Below are positions 6,923 through 15,788 of a stretch of 36,561 nt of DNA, piece after piece. This DNA comes from Salinivirgaceae bacterium (GTDB lineage Bacteria > Bacteroidota > Bacteroidia > Bacteroidales > Salinivirgaceae), in contig JAQICA010000001.1 in NCBI GenBank assembly GCA_027858775.1, forward strand, positions 1-36,561, in the 5' to 3' direction. A program made the position numbers and the translations under genes. The first letter of the stretch is position 1. Each line of letters starts with the position of its first letter. The notes under the pieces were generated by a model. That model did not search any database. It was not told the DNA's origin and worked only from the letters and a program-made list of their open reading frames with translations.

Positions 6923-8330
6923 ATTTTATTTCATTCCCCTTCACCAAATGCCAATCGACCCACGAGTCTAAATGCTTGACTGAATTGGGGCGGAGCAAAA
7001 TTTTGCGTTTATTATCCAACAAATAAATAGTGGGTGTGGCAAATACATAGTAGGCCTCCAAAATAGGACTATCCCATTTTTGATAATCGCACACGCTGAT
7101 AAAAGGAAAGTTTCCGGCAAACCGATTAAAAATTTGTTTGTCGGTATCCAACGACACGAAAACTACTTCTACTTCTTGTTCTTTCCATTTTTCGTATAGC
7201 CGGGCAATGCTTGTGAGTTCGCCGGGGCATTGAGGACACCAGCTGGCACCAAAAACAACAACCGTATACTCACTTTCAAGGTCGGAAAGTTCTTTTGGCG
7301 CATCTGATGTATTGTAACCGGGCATTACATTATCTCCACTGAATGCAAAATTGGGAGCCGTATTCCCTTTTTTCATGGCCCGATAACTCTCCAGTTGCGA
7401 AGCAAGGTCGCTATTGAGGGTACACCCATTTTCATTCAATAACTTTAATGCCAAATATTCTGAGGCTTCAAAAAGGCTTCGCTTTTCGAGCAGCTTGAAT
7501 AAGTAATCACTAATTTCATTCAATTTTTGTTCATCTACCATAAGGGCTTCAACCATATGGTCGATGGAAATTTTCATCTCAACAAAAACCGAATCTAGTG
7601 GCCGTCCGCTATTTTCGATGAGCCAGAAATGACTATCAATAACATCGCGAAGCAGCCCACTTTTGAACAATCTATCATCCGTATAATCTAAATTTCGGAA
7701 TGCGGCTATGGTTGATGGAATTTCTTCTGTGCGGTATTGGGCAACTACTGAAACAGAACTTATTAGCTTTCGGAAAGGCAAATACCAACCGACGTAAGAT
7801 TTAGGATCCAATTTTGCTAAAAACGAGCTGTCTTCGATCTTTATGCGTTGTTTTTCAAGTTCAATAGCCTTTATCGCCTTCTTGTGCCCTGCAAAAAGCG
7901 AATCGTTACGGTATATTTTTTCCAAATACACCCATGCGCTTAATGCCTGTTCACGACGAGCATGCTCAGATGCATATTGCTCAAAAAACTGGTTTTCCCC
8001 GCCTTCTATTATTTTAACTGTGGGTGCATCATCCAGCCTCACTCCTTCAATAGCTATTGCATTCCCGCTTAAAACAACAATAAATGATTTCTCCTCCTCG
8101 TTAAGCAAGTACCCCATGCCAAAATCTTTCACATCGTACCTGAGCTTAAAGGCTCCATTTTCAGACACTTGTACACTATCAATCACGTAAGTTTTAAAGC
8201 CATTAAAACCTTCGAGTTTTATTGTTTGATTAGCAAGCTGAGGGAAAGACCCCGTAATGGTTTGCTGTCCGTTGGAACACTGGGTTAAGCCAAAAAAGAT
8301 CAGTGGCAATAACAATTTATAGAGTCGCAT
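6921..8330 (-). CDS. TlpA-like thioredoxin-fold lipoprotein
   Basis: The protein is about 469 residues long. It has a lipoprotein signal (LLLPLIFFGLTQC) and an N-terminal beta domain like DUF4369 (ITGSFPQLANQTIKLEGF). A long helical middle (about 120-310) precedes a thioredoxin-like domain (about 325-460) with active site GASWCPQCPGE and the cis-Pro region FATPTIYLL. It is probably exported to the periplasm as a thiol-disulfide reductase, as in many Bacteroidota TlpA/ResA-type proteins of unknown partner. I take ATG at 8330; a GTG two codons earlier (8336) is the alternative. The stop codon lies at the edge of a dispersed repeat. Confidence 0.85.
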   Translation of the reverse strand: MRLYKLLLPLIFFGLTQCSNGQQTITGSFPQLANQTIKLEGFNGFKTYVIDSVQVSENGAFKLRYDVKDFGMGYLLNEEEKSFIVVLSGNAIAIEGVRLDDAPTVKIIEGGENQFFEQYASEHARREQALSAWVYLEKIYRNDSLFAGHKKAIKAIELEKQRIKIEDSSFLAKLDPKSYVGWYLPFRKLISSVSVVAQYRTEEIPSTIAAFRNLDYTDDRLFKSGLLRDVIDSHFWLIENSGRPLDSVFVEMKISIDHMVEALMVDEQKLNEISDYLFKLLEKRSLFEASEYLALKLLNENGCTLNSDLASQLESYRAMKKGNTAPNFAFSGDNVMPGYNTSDAPKELSDLESEYTVVVFGASWCPQCPGELTSIARLYEKWKEQEVEVVFVSLDTDKQIFNRFAGNFPFISVCDYQKWDSPILEAYYVFATPTIYLLDNKRKILLRPNSVKHLDSWVDWHLVKGNEIK

Positions 8331-8362
8331 TTTCACAAGTTTATTTTTAAAAGGCTAAAGGT

Positions 8363-8451
8363 AAAAAAATAACCAACCTGCCGTATGACCTGCAAAGCAA
8401 ATATGCTTTGGAGCATCAATAAATGATGCATGCCACAGAGACAGGTTGGTT
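8363..8451 (-). terminator. Branched (three-way) terminator-like structure after aspA
   Basis: The outer arms AACCAACCTG (8371-8380) and CAGGTTGGTT (8442-8451) pair perfectly. Inside are two hairpins, CAAAGCA-AATA-TGCTTTG (8393-8410) and GCATCA-ATAAA-TGATGC (8413-8429). On the minus strand the outer stem is followed directly by ATTTTTTTA. It lies between the aspA stop and the TlpA-like start, so it would end the aspA message. A plain terminator would need only one stem, so a small RNA or regulatory fold is also possible. Confidence 0.65.
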
Positions 8452-8477
8452 TATACAATAATAGAGCAGCTCAATCT

Positions 8478-10355
8478 TTATTTTTTCACGGTCAATTTGT
8501 GTGGTTTTATCATATTTTCCGGTGCCAACACCCGATCGAGTTCGTCTTTAGACATTAATTTATTCTCCAACACAAGGTCGTACACGCTCCGGTTTCCTTC
8601 CAATGCCTCCTTGGCAAGTTTGGTACAAGCTTCGTAACCGAGCACGGGATTCAAGGCAGTAACCAATCCAATACTATTGAGTACGAGTTCGCGACAACGC
8701 TCTACATTTGCCGTAATGCCGTTAATGCAACGGTACTGCAATACTTCCATACCGTTTTTCAACATCTCGATATTTTCGAATAAGCTTTGTACAATAACCG
8801 GCTCCATCACGTTAAGTTCGAGCTGTCCGGCTTCCGAAGCCAAACTTACGGTAAGATCATTCCCAATAACTTTAAATGCAATTTGGTTTACAACTTCGGG
8901 AATTACGGGATTTACTTTCCCTGGCATTATAGATGAACCCGGTTGCATGGCCGGAAGGTTAATTTCATTAAAACCGGTACGTGGGCCTGAAGACAATAAG
9001 CGAAGGTCGTTACAAATCTTACTCAGCTTTATACCCAAGCGCTTAACGGCTGATGAGTACATAATAAAGGCTCCGGTATCTTGTGTTGCCTCCACAAGGT
9101 TTTTGGCCAATTTCACATCGAAGCCGGTTATCTCACGCAGGTGCGCAACACATTTATCGCTATAATTGGGATCGGCATTTATGCCGGTACCTATGGCAGT
9201 AGCTCCCATGTTTACTTCTAAAAACAGATCGGCATTATGCTCCAGACGTTCGACCTCTTCCTCAAGCATTGTAGCGTAGGCCTCAAATTCCTGACCAAGC
9301 GTCATGGGAACAGCATCTTGCAGCTGAGTTCGACCCATTTTTATTACATGGTTAAACTCCTCTCCTTTTCTGCGAAAAGCGTGCACCAGGTCTTTCAAAA
9401 CTTCTACAAATTTAATATTTGAGTACAAAATGGCCATTTTCACTGAAGTTGGATAGGCATCGTTTGTACTCTGAGAAAGGTTTACATGGTTGTTTGGATG
9501 ACAATACTTGTATTCGCCTTTCTTTTTACCCATAATTTCGAGGGCGCGATTAGCGATTACCTCGTTTGCATTCATATTTGTAGATGTACCAGCACCACCC
9601 TGAATCATATCGACTACAAAGTGACGGTGATATTTCCCTTTCATAATTTCGTCGCAAGCCTGCACTATGGCATCGGTAACATCTTTGTCCATCAAGCCAA
9701 GTTCGTAGTTTGCTTTGGCCGCAGCCATTTTCACGATAGCGAGACTACTAATAATGGTAGGATAAAATTGCAGGGAAACGCCTGTAATATTGAAATTCTC
9801 CAATGCACGCATCGTTTGAATTCCATAATATGCATGATCGGGCACATCCCGATCTCCCAACAAATCGTGTTCAGGTCTTGTACTTCCGGAAGCATATTGT
9901 GCCCCGGCACTAATAATATGCGCATTAGCCTGATGCATGCGGCGTGTAATTACCCTGGAAAGGTTTTCATATATTTTGGATGTAATGCTATTGTGTTCTT
10001 GGGTTAAATGATCGAGGTCGGATCGAATAATTCCCAGACTAAGCACATCATCAAGGGCACGAGCGTTAGTACTATGGGGCGAATGATCGAGCAAAGAGCC
10101 CTCGCCCATAAAATCGTGCGGACCAAAATATGCTAATCGCTTCTCTACACCGTATGCGGTTTTGCTAAAAAGCTCGACCTCTCCTTCTACAATAAAGAAA
10201 ATTGCTTCGCGATTGGTGTTTTGTCTAAAAATACATTCTCCGTTTTTAAAATTCTTCTCCTCTACGTGCTCTGCAACGATGGAAAGTTCGTTGTCTGAAA
10301 GGCCCGAAAAAAGGTTGACATCTTTCAGAAATGTCACTATTTGATCTTTTTTCAT
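8478..10355 (-). CDS. aspA: Aspartate ammonia-lyase with N-terminal cyclic-nucleotide-binding domain
   Basis: The 625-residue protein is about 150 residues longer than ordinary aspartases. Residues about 1-140 are a CAP/cNMP-binding domain (LFSGLSDNELSIVAEH, FFIVEGEVELF, DFMGEGSLLD). Its phosphate cassette reads HSTNARA where an Arg-Ser-Ala is usual, so classic cAMP binding is doubtful. Residues about 155-620 are the fumarase/aspartase fold: PEHDLLGDRDVPDHAYYG, QGGAGTSTNMN, NLSQSTNDAYPT and the signature GSSIMPGKVNP (473-483) with the catalytic Ser. These features fit aspartase (aspartate to fumarate plus ammonia) better than fumarase. It starts at ATG 10355, with a -7 box just upstream and a branched terminator downstream. 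It looks monocistronic. The fusion suggests ligand- or membrane-state control of an enzyme feeding fumarate to anaerobic respiration (inference). Confidence 0.93.
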   Translation of the reverse strand: MKKDQIVTFLKDVNLFSGLSDNELSIVAEHVEEKNFKNGECIFRQNTNREAIFFIVEGEVELFSKTAYGVEKRLAYFGPHDFMGEGSLLDHSPHSTNARALDDVLSLGIIRSDLDHLTQEHNSITSKIYENLSRVITRRMHQANAHIISAGAQYASGSTRPEHDLLGDRDVPDHAYYGIQTMRALENFNITGVSLQFYPTIISSLAIVKMAAAKANYELGLMDKDVTDAIVQACDEIMKGKYHRHFVVDMIQGGAGTSTNMNANEVIANRALEIMGKKKGEYKYCHPNNHVNLSQSTNDAYPTSVKMAILYSNIKFVEVLKDLVHAFRRKGEEFNHVIKMGRTQLQDAVPMTLGQEFEAYATMLEEEVERLEHNADLFLEVNMGATAIGTGINADPNYSDKCVAHLREITGFDVKLAKNLVEATQDTGAFIMYSSAVKRLGIKLSKICNDLRLLSSGPRTGFNEINLPAMQPGSSIMPGKVNPVIPEVVNQIAFKVIGNDLTVSLASEAGQLELNVMEPVIVQSLFENIEMLKNGMEVLQYRCINGITANVERCRELVLNSIGLVTALNPVLGYEACTKLAKEALEGNRSVYDLVLENKLMSKDELDRVLAPENMIKPHKLTVKK

Positions 10356-10372
10356 ATGAGTATTATTTTTAC

Positions 10373-10380
10373 CAAAATTA
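10373..10380 (-). promoter_or_regulatory. -7 box upstream of aspA
   Basis: On the minus strand this reads TAATTTTG, matching TAnnTTTG, 18-25 bases before the aspA ATG. A weak TTTC/TTG-like -33 lies around 10398-10403. A start site here would give a very short leader. Confidence 0.5.
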
Positions 10381-10673
10381 GGTTTGTATTAATAAAATTG
10401 AAATTTACTTAGGAGAGCAAAAGATATGCATTTCTCGCTGAAAAGCGCCATTATTTTCGCATAATCAGCCTGTTATGCAGCACCTATTGAAATACTTCGT
10501 GTCTCACTCTTCAATAAAGAAGGAGCACAGCAGGTTGACAGATACACTATCCGTTTTAGAGTGAATTGGGTTGATTGAGGTGCTTATTTTAGATTGGCAA
10601 TCTTATGCATATATAAACAACAAGGAGGAATAAAGTTGCCTCTATTCCTCCGTATAATTGTGTAATTTATTAT
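10381..10673. other. Spacer between dnaN and aspA with nested inverted repeats
   Basis: There is no gene. Two nested short inverted repeats are visible, GCACCT (10480-10485) with AGGTGC (10578-10583) and TCACTCT (10504-10510) with AGAGTGA (10558-10564), plus the dnaN terminator. The function is unknown and the pairs may be chance. Confidence 0.4.
10624..10651 (-). terminator. dnaN terminator
   Basis: GGAGGAATA (10624-10632) and TATTCCTCC (10643-10651) make a perfect 9-bp stem with a 10-base loop. On the minus strand TTGTTGTTTAT follows. It lies 23 bases past the dnaN stop. Confidence 0.7.
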
Positions 10674-11801
10674 CTATTGATTCACCATCATAGGCATAAT
10701 CAGCATCAAAAGATCTTCGTTATCATCGTCTTTTTCTACGGGCAGAAATAGTGCTGCACGCGATGGATCTGAAAGTTCAACAAACACATCGGTTGAAGAT
10801 ATATTTGCAATAATTTCTAACAGAAATACACCTTTAAACCCGATTTCCATTTCTTCGCCCTCGTACTCGCATTTTAGTCGTTCGAATGCCGACATGGAAA
10901 AGTCTAAATCTTGTGCTGAAACTTTCAATTCGTTTGGGGCAATACTCATTTTCACCAAGTTGCTGGCGGGATTTGCGTAGCCCGAAACCATTTTCAGTTT
11001 ATTATAAATATCTAAACGGTCTACCGTCATGCGATATGGATTATCCTTTGGAATTACGGCATCGTAGTTAGGGTATTTACCTTCAACCAAGCGGCAAACT
11101 TGCACGAAATTGGCAAATTCGATAATGGCATTCTGATGGTCGAAGACTATTTTTACTTCGCTTTCATCGTTTGGCAGCAGGTTTTTAAGCAGCTGAGCTG
11201 GTTTTTGTGGTAAAATAAACGAAGACTCCTGTTCCGAAGTAATATCGGTACGTCTGTAGCGAACCATTTTATGTGCATCGGAGGCTACAGCCGTCATATA
11301 ATCAGCAGAAAAGGTAAATAATATTCCATTCATCACCGGACGTAAATCGTCATCAGCAGTGGCAAATATTGTTTTATTAATGGCAGTGAGCAAAGCCTCG
11401 GCGGGCAATGCAATTTCAGTTTTCTTGGTTTCGTCTACTTCGTGTGGTTGAGGAAAATCGTCGCCTTTTTGCTCAACTTTACTAAACTTGCCGCTTTCCG
11501 AAAGAATATCTACAGAGAGCGTTTCGGTATTAATATTAAAGGTCAGAGGTTGCTCTGAAGTATCTTTTAATTTGAGCAATCGTCTGGCATCTACCGCAAT
11601 GACTCCCTCTCCTTCGGCGTTTTCAACTTCCATAGATGTAACCAGAGTGGTTTCCAGATCGGAAGCTGTAATTGTTAACACATTGCTTTTTAGTTCGAAA
11701 AGAAAATTATCTAAAATGGGCAATGTATTCTTGCTACTTATCACTTTAGCAATAGCTTGTAAGTGATTCAGCAAATCGGTACTCGATACTACAAAATTCA
11801 T
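10674..11801 (-). CDS. dnaN: DNA polymerase III beta sliding clamp
   Basis: The 375-residue protein has the normal length for a bacterial beta clamp. It starts MNFVVSSTDLLNHLQAIAKV. The three clamp domains are recognisable by LPILDNFLFEL, VDARRLLKLK, RPVMNGILF, ATVASDAHKMVR-like VASDAHKMVRYRR, EGKYPNYDAVIP and the C-terminal LLMLIMPMMVNQ. It is the ring that holds DNA polymerase and other proteins on DNA. No dnaA is nearby. The gene follows the DUF4340-like gene by 42 bases on the same strand, so it may be read from the gldF promoter as well as its own. It ends with a good terminator. Confidence 0.97.
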   Translation of the reverse strand: MNFVVSSTDLLNHLQAIAKVISSKNTLPILDNFLFELKSNVLTITASDLETTLVTSMEVENAEGEGVIAVDARRLLKLKDTSEQPLTFNINTETLSVDILSESGKFSKVEQKGDDFPQPHEVDETKKTEIALPAEALLTAINKTIFATADDDLRPVMNGILFTFSADYMTAVASDAHKMVRYRRTDITSEQESSFILPQKPAQLLKNLLPNDESEVKIVFDHQNAIIEFANFVQVCRLVEGKYPNYDAVIPKDNPYRMTVDRLDIYNKLKMVSGYANPASNLVKMSIAPNELKVSAQDLDFSMSAFERLKCEYEGEEMEIGFKGVFLLEIIANISSTDVFVELSDPSRAALFLPVEKDDDNEDLLMLIMPMMVNQ

Positions 11802-11843
11802 GCTGATATTTTTTTATTTTTTGTAAATTTACTAAAATTCTTT

Positions 11844-12863
11844 TCAAAAACGTGGTTTAAAATCGTTTAGTTCCATAAACATGGGCGCAAAAATATGCGT
11901 TTGTAGGCTCACCCAATCTTTCTGGTTAATAATTCCATTGAGCACATCAACTTCCGTTTCATCTTTGGGTACATAATTGTTTACACGATGCAAACTAAGT
12001 TCCAGATTTCGTCCATCGTTGATTGCCACATTGTATTTATAAAACATTGGACTATTGTACACAGAATCGATCTGACTTTTTGTTTTGAAGGCGACAAATG
12101 CTGAAAAGAATTTATGATTAAATTCTTTTACAAGTCGGCGAACCATGAGCGTATCAAAGGCTTTAGCTTTTCGTTCGTTGGCATCATATAAATCGTATTC
12201 CCCACGGTTATGTACTTCAATTTTATACGATTGATCGGGTTTACCCCCAATCTGAACATCTATGGTGTTTAGCACCTCCTCCGAAAATGTAAATATCCGG
12301 GTAGAACGCCATGTCAGCTCATTGACGTGAAACCTACTCGATATGTAGCCTCTAAAACCGGGAATTTCGACTACAAAGGGGCTTTTAGAGCCTTTGAGCA
12401 TAGCATAGGTACCGGTCTGATCTTGCGTTACACCACCGATATAATAGGTTTTTAAAATACCGTCTCCATCGTACACCTCCACTTTTATCGATTTAGTTGA
12501 CAGTCGTTTCAGAACATTCTCTTCTGCAGAACGAGCTACGGGGTTTTTCACCCTCATACGGTGCAAGGTCTTCAACAAAAGGTTTACGTTGTATTGATTT
12601 GCCTCATATTCTCCATTAATCATCCAACGATTGTTTTCACCGCGTGTTAAATCAGCAATATTATTTTCTTTACTCACCATAAATACTCGATCGACACTTG
12701 CGGTATCGTTGAGGGAAAACTGACGTAATTCCCTAAGCGTAGATTTTTCGCCAAACTTAAGCATATCGAAGAATCTGGAGGTTCCGAAAGGAACAAACTG
12801 GGCTACTACAATGGTACTAACCAGTAATATTAGAATAACAATTTGTGTTAAATACTTTTTCAC
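11844..12863 (-). CDS. DUF4340-like membrane-anchored protein of the gld-type ABC cluster
   Basis: The 339-residue protein has one N-terminal membrane segment (about 5-23) and a periplasmic remainder rich in beta structure (RWMINGEYEANQYNVNLLLKTL, YYIGGVTQDQTGTYAML, VNELTWRSTRIFTF). This matches the DUF4340 family, which commonly accompanies GldG-like ABC auxiliary proteins. The start appears to be GTG at 12863 (GTG-AAA-AAG-TAT). It lies 180 bases after gldG and 42 bases before dnaN. Its molecular role is unknown; position suggests an accessory to the GldF/GldG transporter. Confidence 0.78.
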   Translation of the reverse strand: MKKYLTQIVILILLVSTIVVAQFVPFGTSRFFDMLKFGEKSTLRELRQFSLNDTASVDRVFMVSKENNIADLTRGENNRWMINGEYEANQYNVNLLLKTLHRMRVKNPVARSAEENVLKRLSTKSIKVEVYDGDGILKTYYIGGVTQDQTGTYAMLKGSKSPFVVEIPGFRGYISSRFHVNELTWRSTRIFTFSEEVLNTIDVQIGGKPDQSYKIEVHNRGEYDLYDANERKAKAFDTLMVRRLVKEFNHKFFSAFVAFKTKSQIDSVYNSPMFYKYNVAINDGRNLELSLHRVNNYVPKDETEVDVLNGIINQKDWVSLQTHIFAPMFMELNDFKPRF

Positions 12864-13043
12864 TATGATAACGTTTAATTAATAATTCTTCACTAATTTT
12901 TATTTTCCCAAAAATAGGCATTTCAATTTCCTCTGCCGATGAATCAACTTGTTTTATTTATGTCCTTTCGGCAAATACCTTGGGAGCTCAGGCTATGAGC
13001 ATTTTAATAACCTTAAAAAATATATCCGTAAAACTTACAGACA

Positions 13044-14780
13044 CTATTTTCGTCCATATTTCATTTTTCGGATCAGATTAAATACAAATGCAAAAACAAG
13101 AATAATCAATATCGGCAAACCGATATTGAGGGTTCTGAGCATTGCCTTATTCTCTCTTATTTTTTGACGATCGAGTAGTCTTAACTGAAGCTTTCGTCCG
13201 CGTAGTGCAACTAGATCGTTGTCGTCGGTAAGGTAGTTTATTGCATTTAACAAAAATGCTTGATTTCCACCAAAAAAGATATCCTCGAACCATTTATCAG
13301 CGCCCAGGGGCAGGTTTTGTTTGTTATCTTCGCGTGTCACAACCGGGTTTTTGGCAATATCGCCATCGGCCACCACAATCATTTTTGTTTCCTTACTTAC
13401 TTCCTTAAACCGAAATTGCCGCATATTGGTAAAATCCTCTACCAGTCTGTTACGGAATACCGACGGAAATGTGCCCTCCAGAAGCACAGCAACATCTTGT
13501 TCACCTGCTTGATAATAACGAGGTTCGGGTTTTTCGTTAATAATGCTTAAATCGATCAGCGTAGGGGTGCTAACAACGCGTGAGTACTCCGAAGTTTTAA
13601 GTAGTACTGTGCTTTTCACATTGGGGTTTTCTCCAACAAGATCGATAGTATTAATAAATTCGGTACGAATAGGACCGGTATTTTTGGTAATTGGATGATT
13701 ATTTGTGGGTACAATAACAGGAAAATATACCCATGGCGTTGGCGTAAATTGCGCCTTCCCTCCCGGGGCACCTGTATTAACAGGAATTGGAGCAGCTCTT
13801 AAATCCTGAACTATTCCTGTATTTATTCGCACTCCATAGTTAAACAACATATCGTTAATATTCAGTTCCCGGTGCAACGAAAGTGCATTTGTAGTGCTGG
13901 CGTACGATAGGCTATCCATACTAACATCAACATAATCGACCAACCACAACACGCGGCCCCCGTGCATAATATACTGATCGACAATATATTTTTCCTTTTC
14001 CGAGAAACGATTTCGTGGTTTGGCAATAATTAAAGCATCGAATTTCAGTGCAAACGTATCGCGCAAAGCATACACACGCTCCTGAGGATCAATTACTTCG
14101 ACAGTATACATTTCATCGAGCGACCGCGCAAGTGACAATACGTCTATACGCGGCAATTCTCCGTGTCCATGTAAGAATCCCACTTTTTTAGGAAATATCT
14201 GTACTGCTTCCCTAAATTTATTCAAAAAATTGTATTCAAGCTTCGATTGAGCATCATTTACAAGGTTTTCGAGCGATACTCCAGCGGTTCCTGCCTCATC
14301 ATCAATAAAATTGAGCACTACTTCCTCTTGCCGGTATACAATAACAGCGCCTGGAAACAGGTATTTAGTAACATAACCGTCTTTTCCTTCAACACGAATG
14401 GTTCGCGGATTTAGTCCTTTACGAATAAGCTGGCGTGCGATGTCGTTTCGCTGTTTTTCATCTTCACTTTCTGCAGGGTTAATAAATTCATATTGAATAT
14501 TTGCACCTGCGTAAGCCCTGAACTCTTGGAGCATTTCAAGCACCGAACTGCTCAATTCTTTAAAGGCAGCCGGCAAATCGCCACCCAAGTATACTTTCAC
14601 AAATATTATATCGTCCAGATTTTCCAGAGTCTTTTGTGTACTTTCGTGAATGGAATACCGATTATCTTCGGTTAAATCAAGGCGGAAAAACAACCGCGAT
14701 GATACGAAACCAAGGAGTATAATTATAAAAATACTTAGAAGCAGTTGAAGTATGTGATTTCTCTTTAATTTATTTCGCAT
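13044..14780 (-). CDS. gldG: Gliding-motility-type ABC transporter auxiliary protein GldG
   Basis: The 578-residue protein has one membrane segment near the N-terminus (about 10-30) and one near the C-terminus (about 552-572). A large periplasmic domain of the ABC_transp_aux type lies between (FRLDLTEDNRYSIHEST, FVKVYLGGDLPAAFKEL, VGFLHGHGELP, ALIIAKPRNRFSEKEKYIVDQYI). These are hallmarks of GldG. In flavobacteria GldA, GldF and GldG form an ABC transporter needed for gliding in some species. Many non-gliding Bacteroidota also carry the pair, so motility cannot be inferred. It lies 24 bases after gldF. Confidence 0.88.
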   Translation of the reverse strand: MRNKLKRNHILQLLLSIFIIILLGFVSSRLFFRLDLTEDNRYSIHESTQKTLENLDDIIFVKVYLGGDLPAAFKELSSSVLEMLQEFRAYAGANIQYEFINPAESEDEKQRNDIARQLIRKGLNPRTIRVEGKDGYVTKYLFPGAVIVYRQEEVVLNFIDDEAGTAGVSLENLVNDAQSKLEYNFLNKFREAVQIFPKKVGFLHGHGELPRIDVLSLARSLDEMYTVEVIDPQERVYALRDTFALKFDALIIAKPRNRFSEKEKYIVDQYIMHGGRVLWLVDYVDVSMDSLSYASTTNALSLHRELNINDMLFNYGVRINTGIVQDLRAAPIPVNTGAPGGKAQFTPTPWVYFPVIVPTNNHPITKNTGPIRTEFINTIDLVGENPNVKSTVLLKTSEYSRVVSTPTLIDLSIINEKPEPRYYQAGEQDVAVLLEGTFPSVFRNRLVEDFTNMRQFRFKEVSKETKMIVVADGDIAKNPVVTREDNKQNLPLGADKWFEDIFFGGNQAFLLNAINYLTDDNDLVALRGRKLQLRLLDRQKIRENKAMLRTLNIGLPILIILVFAFVFNLIRKMKYGRK

Positions 14781-14804
14781 GATATTATATCTTCATTTTC
14801 TGGT

Positions 14805-15536
14805 TTACCACTTTCTACTTTGTAATACTGTTCTTGTTGTAAGTAAAAAAACAGCAATCACGGCAATAAAATACACAAGATCCCGGCTATCGACAACTCC
14901 ACGGCTAATGGAGCTATAATGTTTATCAATTCCCAGATTGGCTATGTAAAACGACAATTCACTTACTGGATTAATTTCGGCAAGCGAATTAAAGCCCACA
15001 TAAAACACAAACGAAAATGTAACTGCCACAAGGAACGACACAATTTGGTTACCGGTAAGCGATGAAGCAAACAGGCCAATGGCCACATAAATAGCAGCCA
15101 AAAAAACCAGTCCTAAATACGATCCCCATGTTCCTCCAACGTCGATATTTCCTACGGGGTCGCCTAGTAACCAAACAGTGAAATAATAAATTAGGGTTGG
15201 AACCAATGCAATAAGAACAATACCGATACCAGCCAAAAATTTCGCCATTACTATTTGAAGATCTGAAATAGGACGTGTAAAAAGCAAATCGAGGGTGCCC
15301 GTTTTTCGTTCTTCGCTAAACATGCGCATAGTAACAGCGGGAACAAGAAACAAGAATACCCAAGGCGCCATCACAAATAGTGCGTTGATATTGGCATACC
15401 CCGATTCAAGCACATTTATATTGCCCGGAAAAACCCACATAAACAAGCTGTTAATTAATAAAAAAATAATTACAACTACGTAGCCTGTTAGGGTTGTGAA
15501 AAAACTACTTAACTCTTTCTGAAAAAGTTTTAGCAT
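14805..15536 (-). CDS. gldF: ABC transporter permease GldF
   Basis: The 243-residue protein has about six membrane segments. It starts MLKLFQKELSSFFTTLTGYVV and contains MRMFSEERKTGTLDLLFTRPISDLQIVMAKFLA, split here only for description, a signature of the ABC-2/GldF permease family. It is the membrane partner of GldG (24 bases downstream) and of an ATPase (GldA), which is not in this window. A good promoter lies just upstream. Confidence 0.88.
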   Translation of the reverse strand: MLKLFQKELSSFFTTLTGYVVVIIFLLINSLFMWVFPGNINVLESGYANINALFVMAPWVFLFLVPAVTMRMFSEERKTGTLDLLFTRPISDLQIVMAKFLAGIGIVLIALVPTLIYYFTVWLLGDPVGNIDVGGTWGSYLGLVFLAAIYVAIGLFASSLTGNQIVSFLVAVTFSFVFYVGFNSLAEINPVSELSFYIANLGIDKHYSSISRGVVDSRDLVYFIAVIAVFLLTTRTVLQSRKW

Positions 15537-15559
15537 AAGTTAACGATTAAATTTGCTTG

Positions 15560-15589
15560 CAAAAATAGTGGTTTTAAAAAAAATACAAT
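15560..15589 (-). promoter_or_regulatory. Promoter of the gldF-gldG cluster
   Basis: On the minus strand an ATTG -33 element (15586-15589) is separated by 18 bases from TATTTTTG (15560-15567), a full TAnnTTTG match. The spacing fits the Bacteroidota consensus and the box lies 24-31 bases before the gldF ATG. Confidence 0.65.
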
Positions 15590-15788
15590 TAAAAAGAGAC
15601 ATTTTCCATCGTTAGTTTTACCAATAAACTAACAGTCATAGTCTTACTACTATTCGCATTGAACGATTCCGATACAATAAACTTGAAGTGTAACGAATTG
15701 AGAAGGAAATAATTTTGTTGAAACTAAAAAATTTAAGAAGAGTGTACGGCCAAAAGTAGAAAGAATTACCCATACACTTTTGAGGGGA

